The notes: generated by a model from the sequence alone, not told the origin. Numbered from the stretch's first letter, positions 52,794 through 61,879 are shown. The stretch is 64,000 nt of DNA from DATLMR01 sp035634255 (GCA_035634255.1 DASQDI010000107.1:1-64000); one strand, 5' to 3'. Numbers and translations are program-made.

Positions 52794-54338
52794 ATGTTCA
52801 AACAGCCTTCTTTCGGCGAGATGGAGGTGACTCTGGAACAGCCCGCCCGCGCCGTCGAGCCGGACGGCCCATTCAGAGTTGTTATTCTAGGAGATTTCAC
52901 GGGCCGAGCCAACCGCCCGCCCGCGGCGCGAGGGGCGGGCCTCGCCCGCCGCGCGCCTGTCGAGATTGACCGGGACAATTTCGACGACGTGATGTCGAAG
53001 CTCTCGGTCGAGCTCACCCTCCCGATCCCCGATGACGATGGCTCCCGGTTCACTATCAGGTTCCGCGAGCTTGAAGACTTTCACCCCGACAGCCTGCTCG
53101 AAAAGGTGGAGCTGTTTCAGGCCCTCAGGCGGAAGCGGAAAGAGCTTAAAGACCCGCGCACCTTTTCAGAGGCCGCCTCGGAGATGCGGGGATGGGCCGA
53201 CGCTCAGCCCGATTCTCAAACGACCCGGCCGCCGCGCCCCGCGCCGGCCGCGGATGCTCAGCCCGGCGGCAATCTGCTCGATCAGATATTGCAGAAAGCT
53301 GATGAAGGGGGCCCCGACGCGGCCCCGCCTCAGACATTCGACGACCTGCAATCCATGCTGCGGAAGGTAGTGAAGCCATACCTGGTCTCGGGCGATGAAG
53401 GAGAGCAGAAGAGGCTGGTGGCGCGCATAGACGAAGCCATAGGGGACCTGATGCGCGCGATCCTGAGCCATCCCGATTTCAAGGCGCTTGAGGCCGGCTG
53501 GCGAGCCCTCTACTTTCTCGCGCGGAATCTTGAGACGGGGAGCGACCTCAAGCTTTACCTGCTGGACGCATCGAAAGCAGAACTGGCTGAGGACCTTGCG
53601 TCCTCCGACGACCTGACGAGGGCCGGCCTTTACGGGCTGCTCGTAGAGCAGGCGGTCAACACTCCGGGGGCCGACCCGTGGTCGCTCATCGTGGGGGATT
53701 ACCGCTTCGGGCCGACCCGCGAAGAGGCGGAGACTCTGGGCCGGATGGCGAGGATCGCGCGGCAGGCGGGCGCGCCCTTCATCTCCGGCGCGAGCCCGCT
53801 CGTGTGCGGGTGGGACTCGTTCGCCGAGCCTCCCGACCCCCGCGAGTCCAAGTCGAATACCGAAGATGATGACGCCTCCTCTTGGGCCGCGCTCAGAAGG
53901 CTCGACGCGGCCGAGTACGTCGGCCTCGCCCTGCCGCGCTTCCTGCTCAGACTGCCCTACGGGGCGGAGACCGAGCCCGTCACTCAGTTCGACTTCGAGG
54001 AGATGCCGGGCGCGCCCTCGCACGAGGACTACCTGTGGGGCAACCCGGCCTACGCATGCGCTTACCTAATGGCGAGAGCTTTCGAAGAGTACGGCTGGGA
54101 CTTCAAGCCCGGCGTCATTCGCGACATCGAGAATCTGCCTCTGCACACGTACGAGGAGGGCGGGCAGCATAAGGCGAAACCCTGCGCGGAAACCCTGATG
54201 ACCGAGAGGGCCGCCGAGTCGATCATCGAAAGGGGAATAATGGCCCTGGCCTCGATCAAGGACCGGGACGCGGTCCGCCTCCTGCGCTTCCAGTCCATCT
54301 CCGACCCTCCCTCGCCTCTCGCCGGGCGGTGGGGGTAG
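52794..54338 (+). CDS. Fused TssB-TssC contractile sheath protein, C-terminally short
   Basis: This is a 514-residue T6SS sheath component. Residues about 20-125 resemble TssB/VipA (FRVVILGDFTGRANRP, VEIDRDNFDDVMSKLSVEL, RFRELEDFHPDSLLEKVEL). After a Pro/Ala/Gln-rich linker, residues about 160-510 resemble TssC/VipB (NLLDQILQKA, HPDFKALEAGWRALYFLARN, WSLIVGDYRFGPTREEAETL, PFISGASPLVCGWDSF, FLLRLPYG, EDYLWGNPAYA, LPLHTYEEGG). In ordinary TssC about 140 further residues follow the segment matching LRFQSISDP; here the protein ends at once. Normally the two proteins come from separate genes and polymerise as a heterodimer. AAAGGAG precedes the ATG. The missing C-terminal part does not appear in any downstream frame. 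Confidence 0.78.
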   Translation: MFKQPSFGEMEVTLEQPARAVEPDGPFRVVILGDFTGRANRPPAARGAGLARRAPVEIDRDNFDDVMSKLSVELTLPIPDDDGSRFTIRFRELEDFHPDSLLEKVELFQALRRKRKELKDPRTFSEAASEMRGWADAQPDSQTTRPPRPAPAADAQPGGNLLDQILQKADEGGPDAAPPQTFDDLQSMLRKVVKPYLVSGDEGEQKRLVARIDEAIGDLMRAILSHPDFKALEAGWRALYFLARNLETGSDLKLYLLDASKAELAEDLASSDDLTRAGLYGLLVEQAVNTPGADPWSLIVGDYRFGPTREEAETLGRMARIARQAGAPFISGASPLVCGWDSFAEPPDPRESKSNTEDDDASSWAALRRLDAAEYVGLALPRFLLRLPYGAETEPVTQFDFEEMPGAPSHEDYLWGNPAYACAYLMARAFEEYGWDFKPGVIRDIENLPLHTYEEGGQHKAKPCAETLMTERAAESIIERGIMALASIKDRDAVRLLRFQSISDPPSPLAGRWG

Positions 54339-54365
54339 AGGGGCTCCCCCGCGCATGGAAATCTT

Positions 54366-56105
54366 ATGAATGATATTAAGAGCCGAATCCCACTCCCCCC
54401 GGAGCAGTTGTTCAACCGGATAAAGCTGCCGGCCCGGCGCGACGTTCAGGAATCTATACAGGGCGTTTCCGTCAACCTCAGCATAGTTCAGGACTTCATG
54501 CCTCTGTCGGAAAGCCTTGAGTGGGAGTTGAGTGACCTCTACTGGGCGACCGAAGGCCTGCTGCCCTTCACCGGCAACGACGTGCCCTTCATCATCAATA
54601 ATAATGGCCGCCTGTCCGAAGACGCGGCCGCCATCCTGTACGCGAATTGCGCCGAGTCGGAGTCGCTCGGTGATCGGATCGACGTGCTTGAGCTCGGGGG
54701 AGGCACGGGCCTGTTCGCCCGGTATTTTCTCGACGCATTCCGCATCATATGCGAGCAGGAGGGGCGCGATTTTTACGAGCGGCTCGTCTACCACGCCTCG
54801 GACCACTCGCACCGCACCGCCGAGCAGTGGGTAGAGCGCGGCCTCTTCGCGGGGCATGACGGCCATGTGATCGTGGGTACCTGCGACGCCACGAAGCCGT
54901 CGAATTTCAGAACTCTCGACGGCCCCGAGATTCACCCGGAAAACCTGCGGGCGATCTTCGCCAATTACGTGCTCGACGTTCTCCCCTCAGCCATCGTGCG
55001 CGCGGCCCCTTCCGGCCCGGAGCAGATGTGCATCCGCACACACATCTCGGACCAGGCGACTCTCGCCAACCGTTACCCGCGGTTCAGTCTCGCGGACGTG
55101 CGGGCGCTCGCCGCCTCGAAAGCGCCGGAGGAGCGGGCGCGCCTGCTCCCGATCCTCAACCTCTTCGACTTCGAGTCCGCCTTTCGGCCCGTCGCGGGAG
55201 GCGGCCTGCCCTACCTGAACGAGGCCCTGTCATTCGACAGTTCAATCGAGCGGGTGGTCCTGAATTACGGGGCGATTGAGTGCCTCGAAGGGTGCATGCG
55301 GGCGCTCGGGCGCGAGGGCTTCGTGCTCGTCAACGACTACGGGCCGGTCGAGCGCGAGCAGGCCGCCGGGCACGCATCGATGCAAAGGTTCGGCTCGTCA
55401 ATAGCCGTGGGCATCAACTTCCCCTTCCTCGAAAATCACTTCAATAAAAACGGGATGGCGGTGGTGAAGGCCGAAGGGGACGAGGCGCGGCCGATCCACA
55501 CGAGGCTCGTCTGCAAATCCGAGACGCCGCAAACGCGGGAGGCGTTCCGGCACCGCTTCGGCAAGGCTGCTCAGGAGCACTTCGAATCCCCCTCGGAAGA
55601 AGCCCGTCGGCATGCGGCGGCGGGCCGCCTCAACGAGGCGCTCGACAGCTACCGCGTCGCCCTCGAAAGGAACCCCCGCAACTGGCACTTGATCGGGGAG
55701 GTCAGCGAATTCGTCGCCCTGCAACTGAAAGATTTTCAGGCCGGGCTTGAATTGATCCGGGCGGCCATCGACCTGAACCCGTGGTACAGCACGTGGCTGT
55801 GGAACGTGCTCGGCGACTGCCTCTTCTGCCTGAACCGGTTCGACGACGCGCACGAAGCCTACTTGCAGGCGCAGAGAATCAATCCCGACGACGTGCGGAC
55901 GAATTACAACCTGGCTTACACCTACCTTCAATTCGGGTCTTGCAGGGAGGCTCTTGAGGCGACGGCGCGAGGCCTCGCGAATGATCCGCTCGGGGCGTAC
56001 CGCGAGCGGTTGCTGAACAAGCAGCAGGAGATTCTCGCGGCGATCTCGGCGCGGTGGGTGGGCGAGCAGGACCGCATGTTCAAACGGGCTTCGATATACA
56101 CCTGA
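54366..56105 (+). CDS. Class I methyltransferase fused to TPR repeats (MidA-like)
   Basis: This is a 579-residue cytoplasmic protein that follows the sheath gene by 27 bases and is probably co-transcribed. The N-terminal part (about 1-400) has a SAM-binding motif LELGGGTGLFARYFL, a D-x-D-H segment VYHASDHSHR and FANYVLDVLPSAIV, all reminiscent of the MidA/NDUFAF7 protein-arginine methyltransferase group. Residues about 405-560 form four or five TPR helical pairs (e.g. RLNEALDSYRVALERNPRNW, DDAHEAYLQAQRINPDDVRT), a protein-binding scaffold. A role in modifying or organising the secretion apparatus is inference from position. Confidence 0.78.
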   Translation: MNDIKSRIPLPPEQLFNRIKLPARRDVQESIQGVSVNLSIVQDFMPLSESLEWELSDLYWATEGLLPFTGNDVPFIINNNGRLSEDAAAILYANCAESESLGDRIDVLELGGGTGLFARYFLDAFRIICEQEGRDFYERLVYHASDHSHRTAEQWVERGLFAGHDGHVIVGTCDATKPSNFRTLDGPEIHPENLRAIFANYVLDVLPSAIVRAAPSGPEQMCIRTHISDQATLANRYPRFSLADVRALAASKAPEERARLLPILNLFDFESAFRPVAGGGLPYLNEALSFDSSIERVVLNYGAIECLEGCMRALGREGFVLVNDYGPVEREQAAGHASMQRFGSSIAVGINFPFLENHFNKNGMAVVKAEGDEARPIHTRLVCKSETPQTREAFRHRFGKAAQEHFESPSEEARRHAAAGRLNEALDSYRVALERNPRNWHLIGEVSEFVALQLKDFQAGLELIRAAIDLNPWYSTWLWNVLGDCLFCLNRFDDAHEAYLQAQRINPDDVRTNYNLAYTYLQFGSCREALEATARGLANDPLGAYRERLLNKQQEILAAISARWVGEQDRMFKRASIYT

Positions 56106-56126
56106 GGCGCGGCGGGGCCCTGGCGG

Positions 56127-57290
56127 TTACGGCACCGGCTTCCAGTTCTTCCAGCCCGTGTCGGCGAGTTCGAAGTCGGCCTTGAGCGCCTTCTGCATCG
56201 CCGCCACCTCTTCCTGTTTTATGTCCGTCTCAAGGACCGGCTTGAATTGTTTAAACTCCTTGCTGTTCGGCCCGGCCTTCATGGCCGCGGACTTGAGCTG
56301 CTCGGTCCGCGCCTGGGCGATCATCGCTTTCGTAACGGTCGCCGCCCCCGCCCATATCTGCTTCGCGGTCCCGACGGTGTACAGCTTGCCTTTGAGCCCG
56401 AGGTCCGACTTGTATTGATTCGGCTTGCCCGGCTGCGCCCCCCAGTTCATCTTGCCCTCCGAGTTGAGCAGAGCGGCGAGCGAGCGGGCCACGCTCACGA
56501 GGTCCTGGTTGTACGCCTGAAGGTGGATGGCGTCCCACATGCCGATGGCGAACAGGCCCGGCGCGCCGTCCACGGCCACGCCGTTGCGGGCCAGCCACAA
56601 CGCCGACGCTTTCGCGCCATGCGCCTTCGTCAGCTTGTTGAGCCAGTAATCATCCTTCACGATGCTGCCGTCGCCCTTGACCCACTGGAAATCCTTGAAG
56701 CCGATGTCGACGGCGCGGCCGAAATTGTGATTGCTCTCGCCCGGCCCGGCCTTCGTCGTGGCGGGGTTGAGCCCGGCCTGCTTCGCGAAAGTCCTGCGGG
56801 CCCCGGCCGGGGCGATCCACAGGGCGATCTTGTGAGTCTCGTACATCTGCTGCACGAGGACGGCCACTTTACCGCGGAAGGTGGCCTCAAGTTCCACGGT
56901 CGCGCTTATCGCGTCCTTGCTCGCCTTCGACTCGGCTTCCGTCGCGCCGATGTAGACGGTCTTCGTGCCCTCTATCACCCTCATCTCCTTGTGCGTGGCC
57001 GGGAGCAGTTCAGCGAGCTTCTTGATGGTGAGGCCATCCTTGTTGATGGTGCCCGATTTTTCCAGCGCGGCCTTCGCGTCTTTGATGTCCGGCGGCGCGG
57101 CCAGTTTATAATCGGCCTGAAACGACGAGATCGCGGCCTTCGTGTCCTTGCCGTACGCGCCGTCGTAATTGCTCGAAAGGTACGGGGCGTTCTTGGCATT
57201 CTTGACGACGCGGAGCATCGCCTGAACCAGCGCCACGTCATGCGTGTTGTTCTTCGCGCCTTCGCCGACGCTGTCCTTTATATCCGGCAT
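56127..57290 (-). CDS. PG-binding plus M15 metallopeptidase, candidate T6SS cargo
   Basis: The 387-residue protein has no signal peptide. Residues about 1-70 look like a peptidoglycan-binding domain (VALVQAMLRVV, YDGAYGKDTKAAISSFQADY). Residues about 130-290 carry M15 VanY/VanX-type metal-binding motifs: SNHNFGRAVDIG (His188, Asp195) and WDAIHLQ (Asp253, His256). It would cleave D-Ala-D-Ala or D-Ala-containing cross-links in peptidoglycan. The DUF4123/VgrG/Rhs neighbourhood and the missing signal peptide suggest delivery by T6SS. GAGGATTCCGAT precedes the ATG. Whether it is bound to VgrG or travels in the tube lumen is unknown. Confidence 0.75.
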   Translation of the reverse strand: MPDIKDSVGEGAKNNTHDVALVQAMLRVVKNAKNAPYLSSNYDGAYGKDTKAAISSFQADYKLAAPPDIKDAKAALEKSGTINKDGLTIKKLAELLPATHKEMRVIEGTKTVYIGATEAESKASKDAISATVELEATFRGKVAVLVQQMYETHKIALWIAPAGARRTFAKQAGLNPATTKAGPGESNHNFGRAVDIGFKDFQWVKGDGSIVKDDYWLNKLTKAHGAKASALWLARNGVAVDGAPGLFAIGMWDAIHLQAYNQDLVSVARSLAALLNSEGKMNWGAQPGKPNQYKSDLGLKGKLYTVGTAKQIWAGAATVTKAMIAQARTEQLKSAAMKAGPNSKEFKQFKPVLETDIKQEEVAAMQKALKADFELADTGWKNWKPVP

Positions 57291-57400
57291 ATCGGAATCC
57301 TCACCAGGTAGACGGAAAAGCCTTCGAGGGCAAAGCCTCGGGATATTTTGTCAGGGTGCAAGATAAGACGTAAGAGCCCCCGCAGTCAAGCGCCCGGCAC

Positions 57401-58369
57401 TCACTGCAACCTCGTAACTTTCGGATCCAGACCGGGGGCGCAGCCCGTTATCTTCTTCAAGGTCCTGTCCGCGTCCCGCTCGTTCGAGGTAACGGCGGCG
57501 ACGATTATCTTCCCCGCGTACTGGGAGAGCCCCTCGGCCCTCAACACGATGAATCCTTCGAGGCACTCCATGTTATCCGAAGCCGCGCGGCGGGCCTCCG
57601 CGACCGAGCCATAGGCCCCGGCGACGACGGCGAAGACCGGCGGAAGAGTGGCCGCCGCGCTCAACTCGTCGAGGCTGTTCCTCCGCGCGTTCCAGCGGTA
57701 CGAAGTGATTTCCAGAGAGTCGGGCTCCTCGTCGGACGGGTAGGAGAAGCCCTTGAAGAACCTGATCTCCTGCGCGCCGTCTTTCGAATCCCCGACACCG
57801 ACGTTAGACCAGGTCGGCCCTTCGCCCTCGGAGCCGGTCCACGCCCGGACGAGTCGCCTGCCCTGCGCGACGAAGAGGTAGTGGCGTCTCTTCAAATGCT
57901 CGAAGCCCGCCCTCTGGTGCACGAGCAGCCCTCTCAGGCCGGGGGCGAGGCCCACGGGGCGCGCGGCCACAGACACGACTTCCTGCGCCGAGCCGATGTC
58001 CCACATGGGGATTTCAGCAAGCTCTTCGAGCGGGTCGCCCGCCCCGAACCCGTTATCGACCTCCGCTTTCGAGATGTCGCCCGGCCCGGCATTCCAATCC
58101 AGGTTGAGCGTCGAGTAGACCCGCTTCCCCTCGACCAGCCTGACCTGAACCGGGCAATCCTTCCTCGCGCAGGGCGCGACCGACAGCTCGTAACTCAGGC
58201 CGCCCTCCGGTTTCACTTTGAAGGTGGATAAGACTACGCGGGCGCGCGAAGCCTTCGGAGTTTTTTGCGCGCCCGCCTCTTCGACGAGGCCGAACGAGAG
58301 GAAGAAAAAAGCGAGCAACAGGCAGGCGGAGAGTGTGTGAGCCCGGTTAATCGATGAGCGACTCTTCAT
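57401..58369 (-). CDS. Exported protein with SPOR-like C-terminus, unknown function
   Basis: The 322-residue product has a clear signal peptide (about residues 1-34, long Leu/Phe core then VEEAGA). The middle contains a Tyr/Trp-rich beta domain (GKRVYSTLNLDWNAGPGDI). The C-terminal 75 residues (VFAVVAGAYGSVAEARRAAS, ILRAEGLSQYAGKIIVAAV) loosely resemble a SPOR peptidoglycan-binding fold. The start at 58369 uses GAGGTG and avoids overlap with the previous gene. It sits between the candidate immunity gene and the M15 gene. It could be a periplasmic immunity protein against the M15 enzyme; that is inference. Confidence 0.6.
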   Translation of the reverse strand: MKSRSSINRAHTLSACLLLAFFFLSFGLVEEAGAQKTPKASRARVVLSTFKVKPEGGLSYELSVAPCARKDCPVQVRLVEGKRVYSTLNLDWNAGPGDISKAEVDNGFGAGDPLEELAEIPMWDIGSAQEVVSVAARPVGLAPGLRGLLVHQRAGFEHLKRRHYLFVAQGRRLVRAWTGSEGEGPTWSNVGVGDSKDGAQEIRFFKGFSYPSDEEPDSLEITSYRWNARRNSLDELSAAATLPPVFAVVAGAYGSVAEARRAASDNMECLEGFIVLRAEGLSQYAGKIIVAAVTSNERDADRTLKKITGCAPGLDPKVTRLQ

Positions 58370-58391
58370 AAAACACCTCGAAGACAGATCA

Positions 58392-58811
58392 CTACCAATC
58401 AAAAAGCCGTACGGGATTAAGCGCGTACGTGTCCGTCACTTCGCCGTACTCGGTGAAGACCCGGAAGGGCTGCCTCTTCAGAAATGGCATCAGCAGCGCC
58501 GAGATCTGCTCTATCACCGGTTCCGGCGCGTTCTGCTCCACGAGGATGTAAGCGGGAGTGATTTGAAGATGGCCGACCGACCCGAGGAACCGCTCATACG
58601 AATTTCCGGCGCCCGTCCAGTCGCGGACCCTGTCGGCCTGGTCCGCGTTCGAGCAGACGAGGTAAACGCTCTCGCTCGTGGGGCCGCGGAGGCCGAACCG
58701 TTCGCCCGGCAATTTAACGACCGTGTTTAGACTCTCCACTTTCGAGATCACGTCCGTAACGTCGAACTTCTCATCCTCTGTTTTAGGGCGGATGCCAAAA
58801 GAATCAAGCAT
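58392..58811 (-). CDS. Small protein downstream of Rhs, candidate immunity protein
   Basis: The 139-residue cytoplasmic protein is of unknown family. It starts 13 bases after the Rhs-like gene stop with GGAG before the ATG. It has no signal peptide or membrane segment; the composition is mixed, slightly acidic, with two predicted alpha/beta halves (MLDSFGIRPKTEDEKFDVTD and ILVEQNAPEPVIEQISALLM). Rhs and other polymorphic toxins are almost always followed by their specific immunity gene, and that context is the only reason for this proposal. Confidence 0.55.
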   Translation of the reverse strand: MLDSFGIRPKTEDEKFDVTDVISKVESLNTVVKLPGERFGLRGPTSESVYLVCSNADQADRVRDWTGAGNSYERFLGSVGHLQITPAYILVEQNAPEPVIEQISALLMPFLKRQPFRVFTEYGEVTDTYALNPVRLFDW

Positions 58812-58824
58812 GATTCGCTCCGAT

Positions 58825-61800
58825 CTATTTCCCCATAGGGACGTGCGTGCCGTTGACCCAGTTGGCTTTGAGATAAGCCTCCCCTTCCGGCGTGCCGGGC
58901 GTGACCCCCGGCGGGTAGACCAGCTGACCCGGAGTGCTCGGCATGGCTTCGGTGCCGTCCACCTTGAATGCCTCGTTGCCGAAGCCAGTGTCGCCCGCCG
59001 GGTCTTTCTTCACGTATTTGGTCCCGTGAGGCTCCTTCATGTGAGGCATGTTCGGGGCCGCGTCCGGGAAGCCGTCGGGCTTGAGGCGTACGACTCCCCC
59101 GTCCGCATTCTCGTAGAAGACCATCCTGTAAGGGGTGACGGGCTTCTTCGTGACCGGGTCTATGGTCTGCACCTGCTCGGTCTTCACCCACTTGCCGTCG
59201 GACGAGACGGTCTTCCCATCGGGGGTCGTCTTCCAGCCGCCCTTGCCGGCAAGCTCCTTATCGATCTGGCCGAAAGACTTGTTCTCTATGTTTACGTCCC
59301 TGACCGACGCGCCCTGCTCGCCTTTGTAGAACTTCTCAAGGGCTTCCTTCGCCTTGTCGTCGAGCCCCTTGAATTTCTTTGACGCCCTCTCTAATGCCTC
59401 TTTCCCCAGTTTTTCGAGCGCCTCCTGGCCCCTCTTGAAGACCTTGTCGCCGACCGTCTTGACGAGCTTCTTAACGCCGGGGATCTTCCCCAGCCCGAGC
59501 AGGAGCACGTCGACGACTATCGCTATGCCGGCGGCCCTGATCGCGCACTCGACACAGGGCTCGGAGCCCCTGCGGTTTTGCTCGATCATCGTCCCGGCGA
59601 ATGCGCCCACCGCCCCGCCGATCAGCCCACCCACGAATAACCCGACCGGCCCCCCGGCGAGCGCCCCGATTGAGCTGCCCAGCCCGGTCAGGCCGCCTTC
59701 CACGGCTCCGGCGACGGGGTCGCCACCCGTCGCCGCGGAGACGCCCGCGCCGACCGCCGCCCCGATGAGGGTCCCGGCCGCGACTATTCCCGCCGCTATG
59801 AGCAGCGGCGCAATCGTCCCCAGAGGGTCCGCGCGGTTCCAGGGGTCGTTGCGGGCGTAGCTGTAATTCGTGGCCTCCCACTGGTACCACTTCGGGTCCC
59901 GTGAGAGGTATGACTTCAGGTAAGGGCTGTAGTACCGCGCGTGGTTGTAGTGCAGCCCCGTCTCTTCGTCGTAGTAATGGCCGATCAGACGCCACGGCTG
60001 CCGCACCTGCGCCTGCTCCACCTTCGCCATGCCGAACGAGTCGTACACGGCCCGCCAGACCACTTTGCCGTCCGAGTCGTAAACTCGGATTACGGCACCG
60101 CGCGCGTCCGTCTGGGTCCAGTAGGTGCGCCCGTTCTCGCGGAAGGCGAGGGGCGTCACGCCGTCGGGGACGAAGAGGTAATCGCGGCGGACCGCCTGCG
60201 CGTCCGGCTGCTCCTGAAACTCTTCCCACAGCAGTTGATGCCCCGTCCACCCATAGCGCCACGACGAAGTGCCGTCCGTCTTCGTGAGCCTGCGGCCGAA
60301 AGCGTCGTAGGTGAACCGGAGCACCCTGTCTTTAACGCGGGCCTCACGCAGAGTGCCGTCGGGCGAGAACCTGCATTCGATCCAGCCCTTCTCGCTCGGC
60401 AGGCGCAGCATGTTGCCCCGGCGGTCGTAGCTGATTCGGTCCGGGCCGTGGCTCAAGGGCTCGTCCATCAGCCCGACGGAGATCGAGGCCGCCCCGTGGC
60501 CGGTCAGGTTCCCCTTCTCGTCGTAGTTGTAGCTGGTGAGGGGCTTGCCCGTCTGCGCGTCTATCTCGAACCGGATGCGGCTCTCCGCGTCGTAATTGAA
60601 CCGCCTTGAAACCCGCTCCTGCGGCCGATTCCCCCACGAGTCGGTGTTCTGTACGAGCCGCTCGGACTCGTCGTACCCGTACGACTGCTCGCACAGAGTT
60701 CGGCCATACTTGTCGAGGACGTAGGCGCGGCCCAGACGCCCGACCTCCGGGTACTCGTGCCGCTCGACGCTCCCATTGCCGTAGCGAATCTCCGAGATCG
60801 TCCCCGCCGAGGAGTAGACGAAGCTGTTGCGCCTCCCCTCCCAGTCCTTGATCATGCTGATGCGGCCGTCGGGGTCGTACTCGTATTCGATCTTCTGGTC
60901 GTGAGGCGTGACGAGAGAAGTGAGCCGCCCGTCCGGGTCGTAGGCGTACCGGACCGCCCCCCTCGAAGTCTGCTCGGAGAGAGGGTTGCCCGCCCCGTCG
61001 AACGTGTGGGCTATGCGGTCGTATTCGTTGCGGGCAGAGAGCAGGTTCCCGCGGTCGTCGAATTCATATTCGACCTTCGAGCCGTCCCCCCACGTCACGG
61101 TCGAGATCACCTGCCGCTCGTTCAACGCCTGAACGACCTTCCCGCCGTCACGCGCGATTATGGTCGCCGCGTTCGACTCGGGGTCGAAGGAATATTTTTC
61201 GCGCGTGCCATCCGGGTAGATGATCGCTTCGAGCTTGCCATCTTCGTCGGTCTCGTAAATGGTCGTGTGCCCCAGAGGGTCCGTGATCGACAACAGCCGC
61301 CCGTCCTCGCGCCGGTTGTACCGCGTCGTCGCGCCCGCGCGGTCCGTTATGGCGACCAGTTGTCCCGTAGGGCCGTACGAGAGGCGCAGCTCTCTCTGGT
61401 CGGGATACCGGGCCGACAGCAGGCGATTATCGGCGTCGTACTCGACCGAATACTCATAAAGCCCCGGCCGGCGCCACAGGCGAATGTTGCCCCGCTCGTC
61501 GAGGCGCGTCTCCACGCGCTGGCCTCCGGGGTAGACGATTGCTGAGAGGTGGTCCTCGGCGTCGTGCTCGAACCTGTACACCGCGCCTGAAGGGGTCGTC
61601 AGCTTTTCGGGGAGCCCGTCGGGTTGGAAGGCGAGGCGCGTCTTGAACTCGCGCGCGTCCTTGATGACGACATCGCCGGAGGCCGCGTCGCGTTCGGCCG
61701 CGGCTCCCTTAGATTGCAGGTCGCGCAGCATGCGATCCGGGATTCGCGCCCGCGTCGGGGCGCGAAATACTTCCATCTGCTTGTGCCGAATCTTTAGCAT
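58825..61800 (-). CDS. Rhs/YD-repeat protein with variable C-terminal effector domain
   Basis: This is a 991-residue polymorphic effector. Residues about 1-55 have a motif seen at the start of several T6SS effectors (IRHKQMEVFRAPTRARIPDR). About 60-600 are YD repeats (VEYDADNRLLSARYPDQREL, YEYDPDGRISMIKD) that in other Rhs proteins form a cocoon around the toxin. The conserved core ends near residue 660 (HYNHARYYSPYLKSYLSRDP, then ADPLGT). After it, a Gly/Ala-rich hydrophobic segment (about 662-735) and a distinct polar C-terminal region (about 740-991; NIENKSFGQIDKELAG, VRLKPDGFPDAAPN, THVPMGK) form the variable toxin domain, which I do not recognise. A PAAR protein is encoded separately just upstream. 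Confidence 0.88.
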   Translation of the reverse strand: MLKIRHKQMEVFRAPTRARIPDRMLRDLQSKGAAAERDAASGDVVIKDAREFKTRLAFQPDGLPEKLTTPSGAVYRFEHDAEDHLSAIVYPGGQRVETRLDERGNIRLWRRPGLYEYSVEYDADNRLLSARYPDQRELRLSYGPTGQLVAITDRAGATTRYNRREDGRLLSITDPLGHTTIYETDEDGKLEAIIYPDGTREKYSFDPESNAATIIARDGGKVVQALNERQVISTVTWGDGSKVEYEFDDRGNLLSARNEYDRIAHTFDGAGNPLSEQTSRGAVRYAYDPDGRLTSLVTPHDQKIEYEYDPDGRISMIKDWEGRRNSFVYSSAGTISEIRYGNGSVERHEYPEVGRLGRAYVLDKYGRTLCEQSYGYDESERLVQNTDSWGNRPQERVSRRFNYDAESRIRFEIDAQTGKPLTSYNYDEKGNLTGHGAASISVGLMDEPLSHGPDRISYDRRGNMLRLPSEKGWIECRFSPDGTLREARVKDRVLRFTYDAFGRRLTKTDGTSSWRYGWTGHQLLWEEFQEQPDAQAVRRDYLFVPDGVTPLAFRENGRTYWTQTDARGAVIRVYDSDGKVVWRAVYDSFGMAKVEQAQVRQPWRLIGHYYDEETGLHYNHARYYSPYLKSYLSRDPKWYQWEATNYSYARNDPWNRADPLGTIAPLLIAAGIVAAGTLIGAAVGAGVSAATGGDPVAGAVEGGLTGLGSSIGALAGGPVGLFVGGLIGGAVGAFAGTMIEQNRRGSEPCVECAIRAAGIAIVVDVLLLGLGKIPGVKKLVKTVGDKVFKRGQEALEKLGKEALERASKKFKGLDDKAKEALEKFYKGEQGASVRDVNIENKSFGQIDKELAGKGGWKTTPDGKTVSSDGKWVKTEQVQTIDPVTKKPVTPYRMVFYENADGGVVRLKPDGFPDAAPNMPHMKEPHGTKYVKKDPAGDTGFGNEAFKVDGTEAMPSTPGQLVYPPGVTPGTPEGEAYLKANWVNGTHVPMGK

Positions 61801-61879
61801 AACTCTATTATGAACGGGTCACCGCTGAAGCCTGTGGAGCCGGAGCTTTATCAGATCAACCGGGCCGGGTGATCGACCC

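Noticed and set aside
54300..54700. Frameshift splitting a full-length TssC
   Set aside because: I looked in the other two plus frames after the stop at 54338 for TssC C-terminal sequence and found none; the next gene begins at 54366 with a different family.
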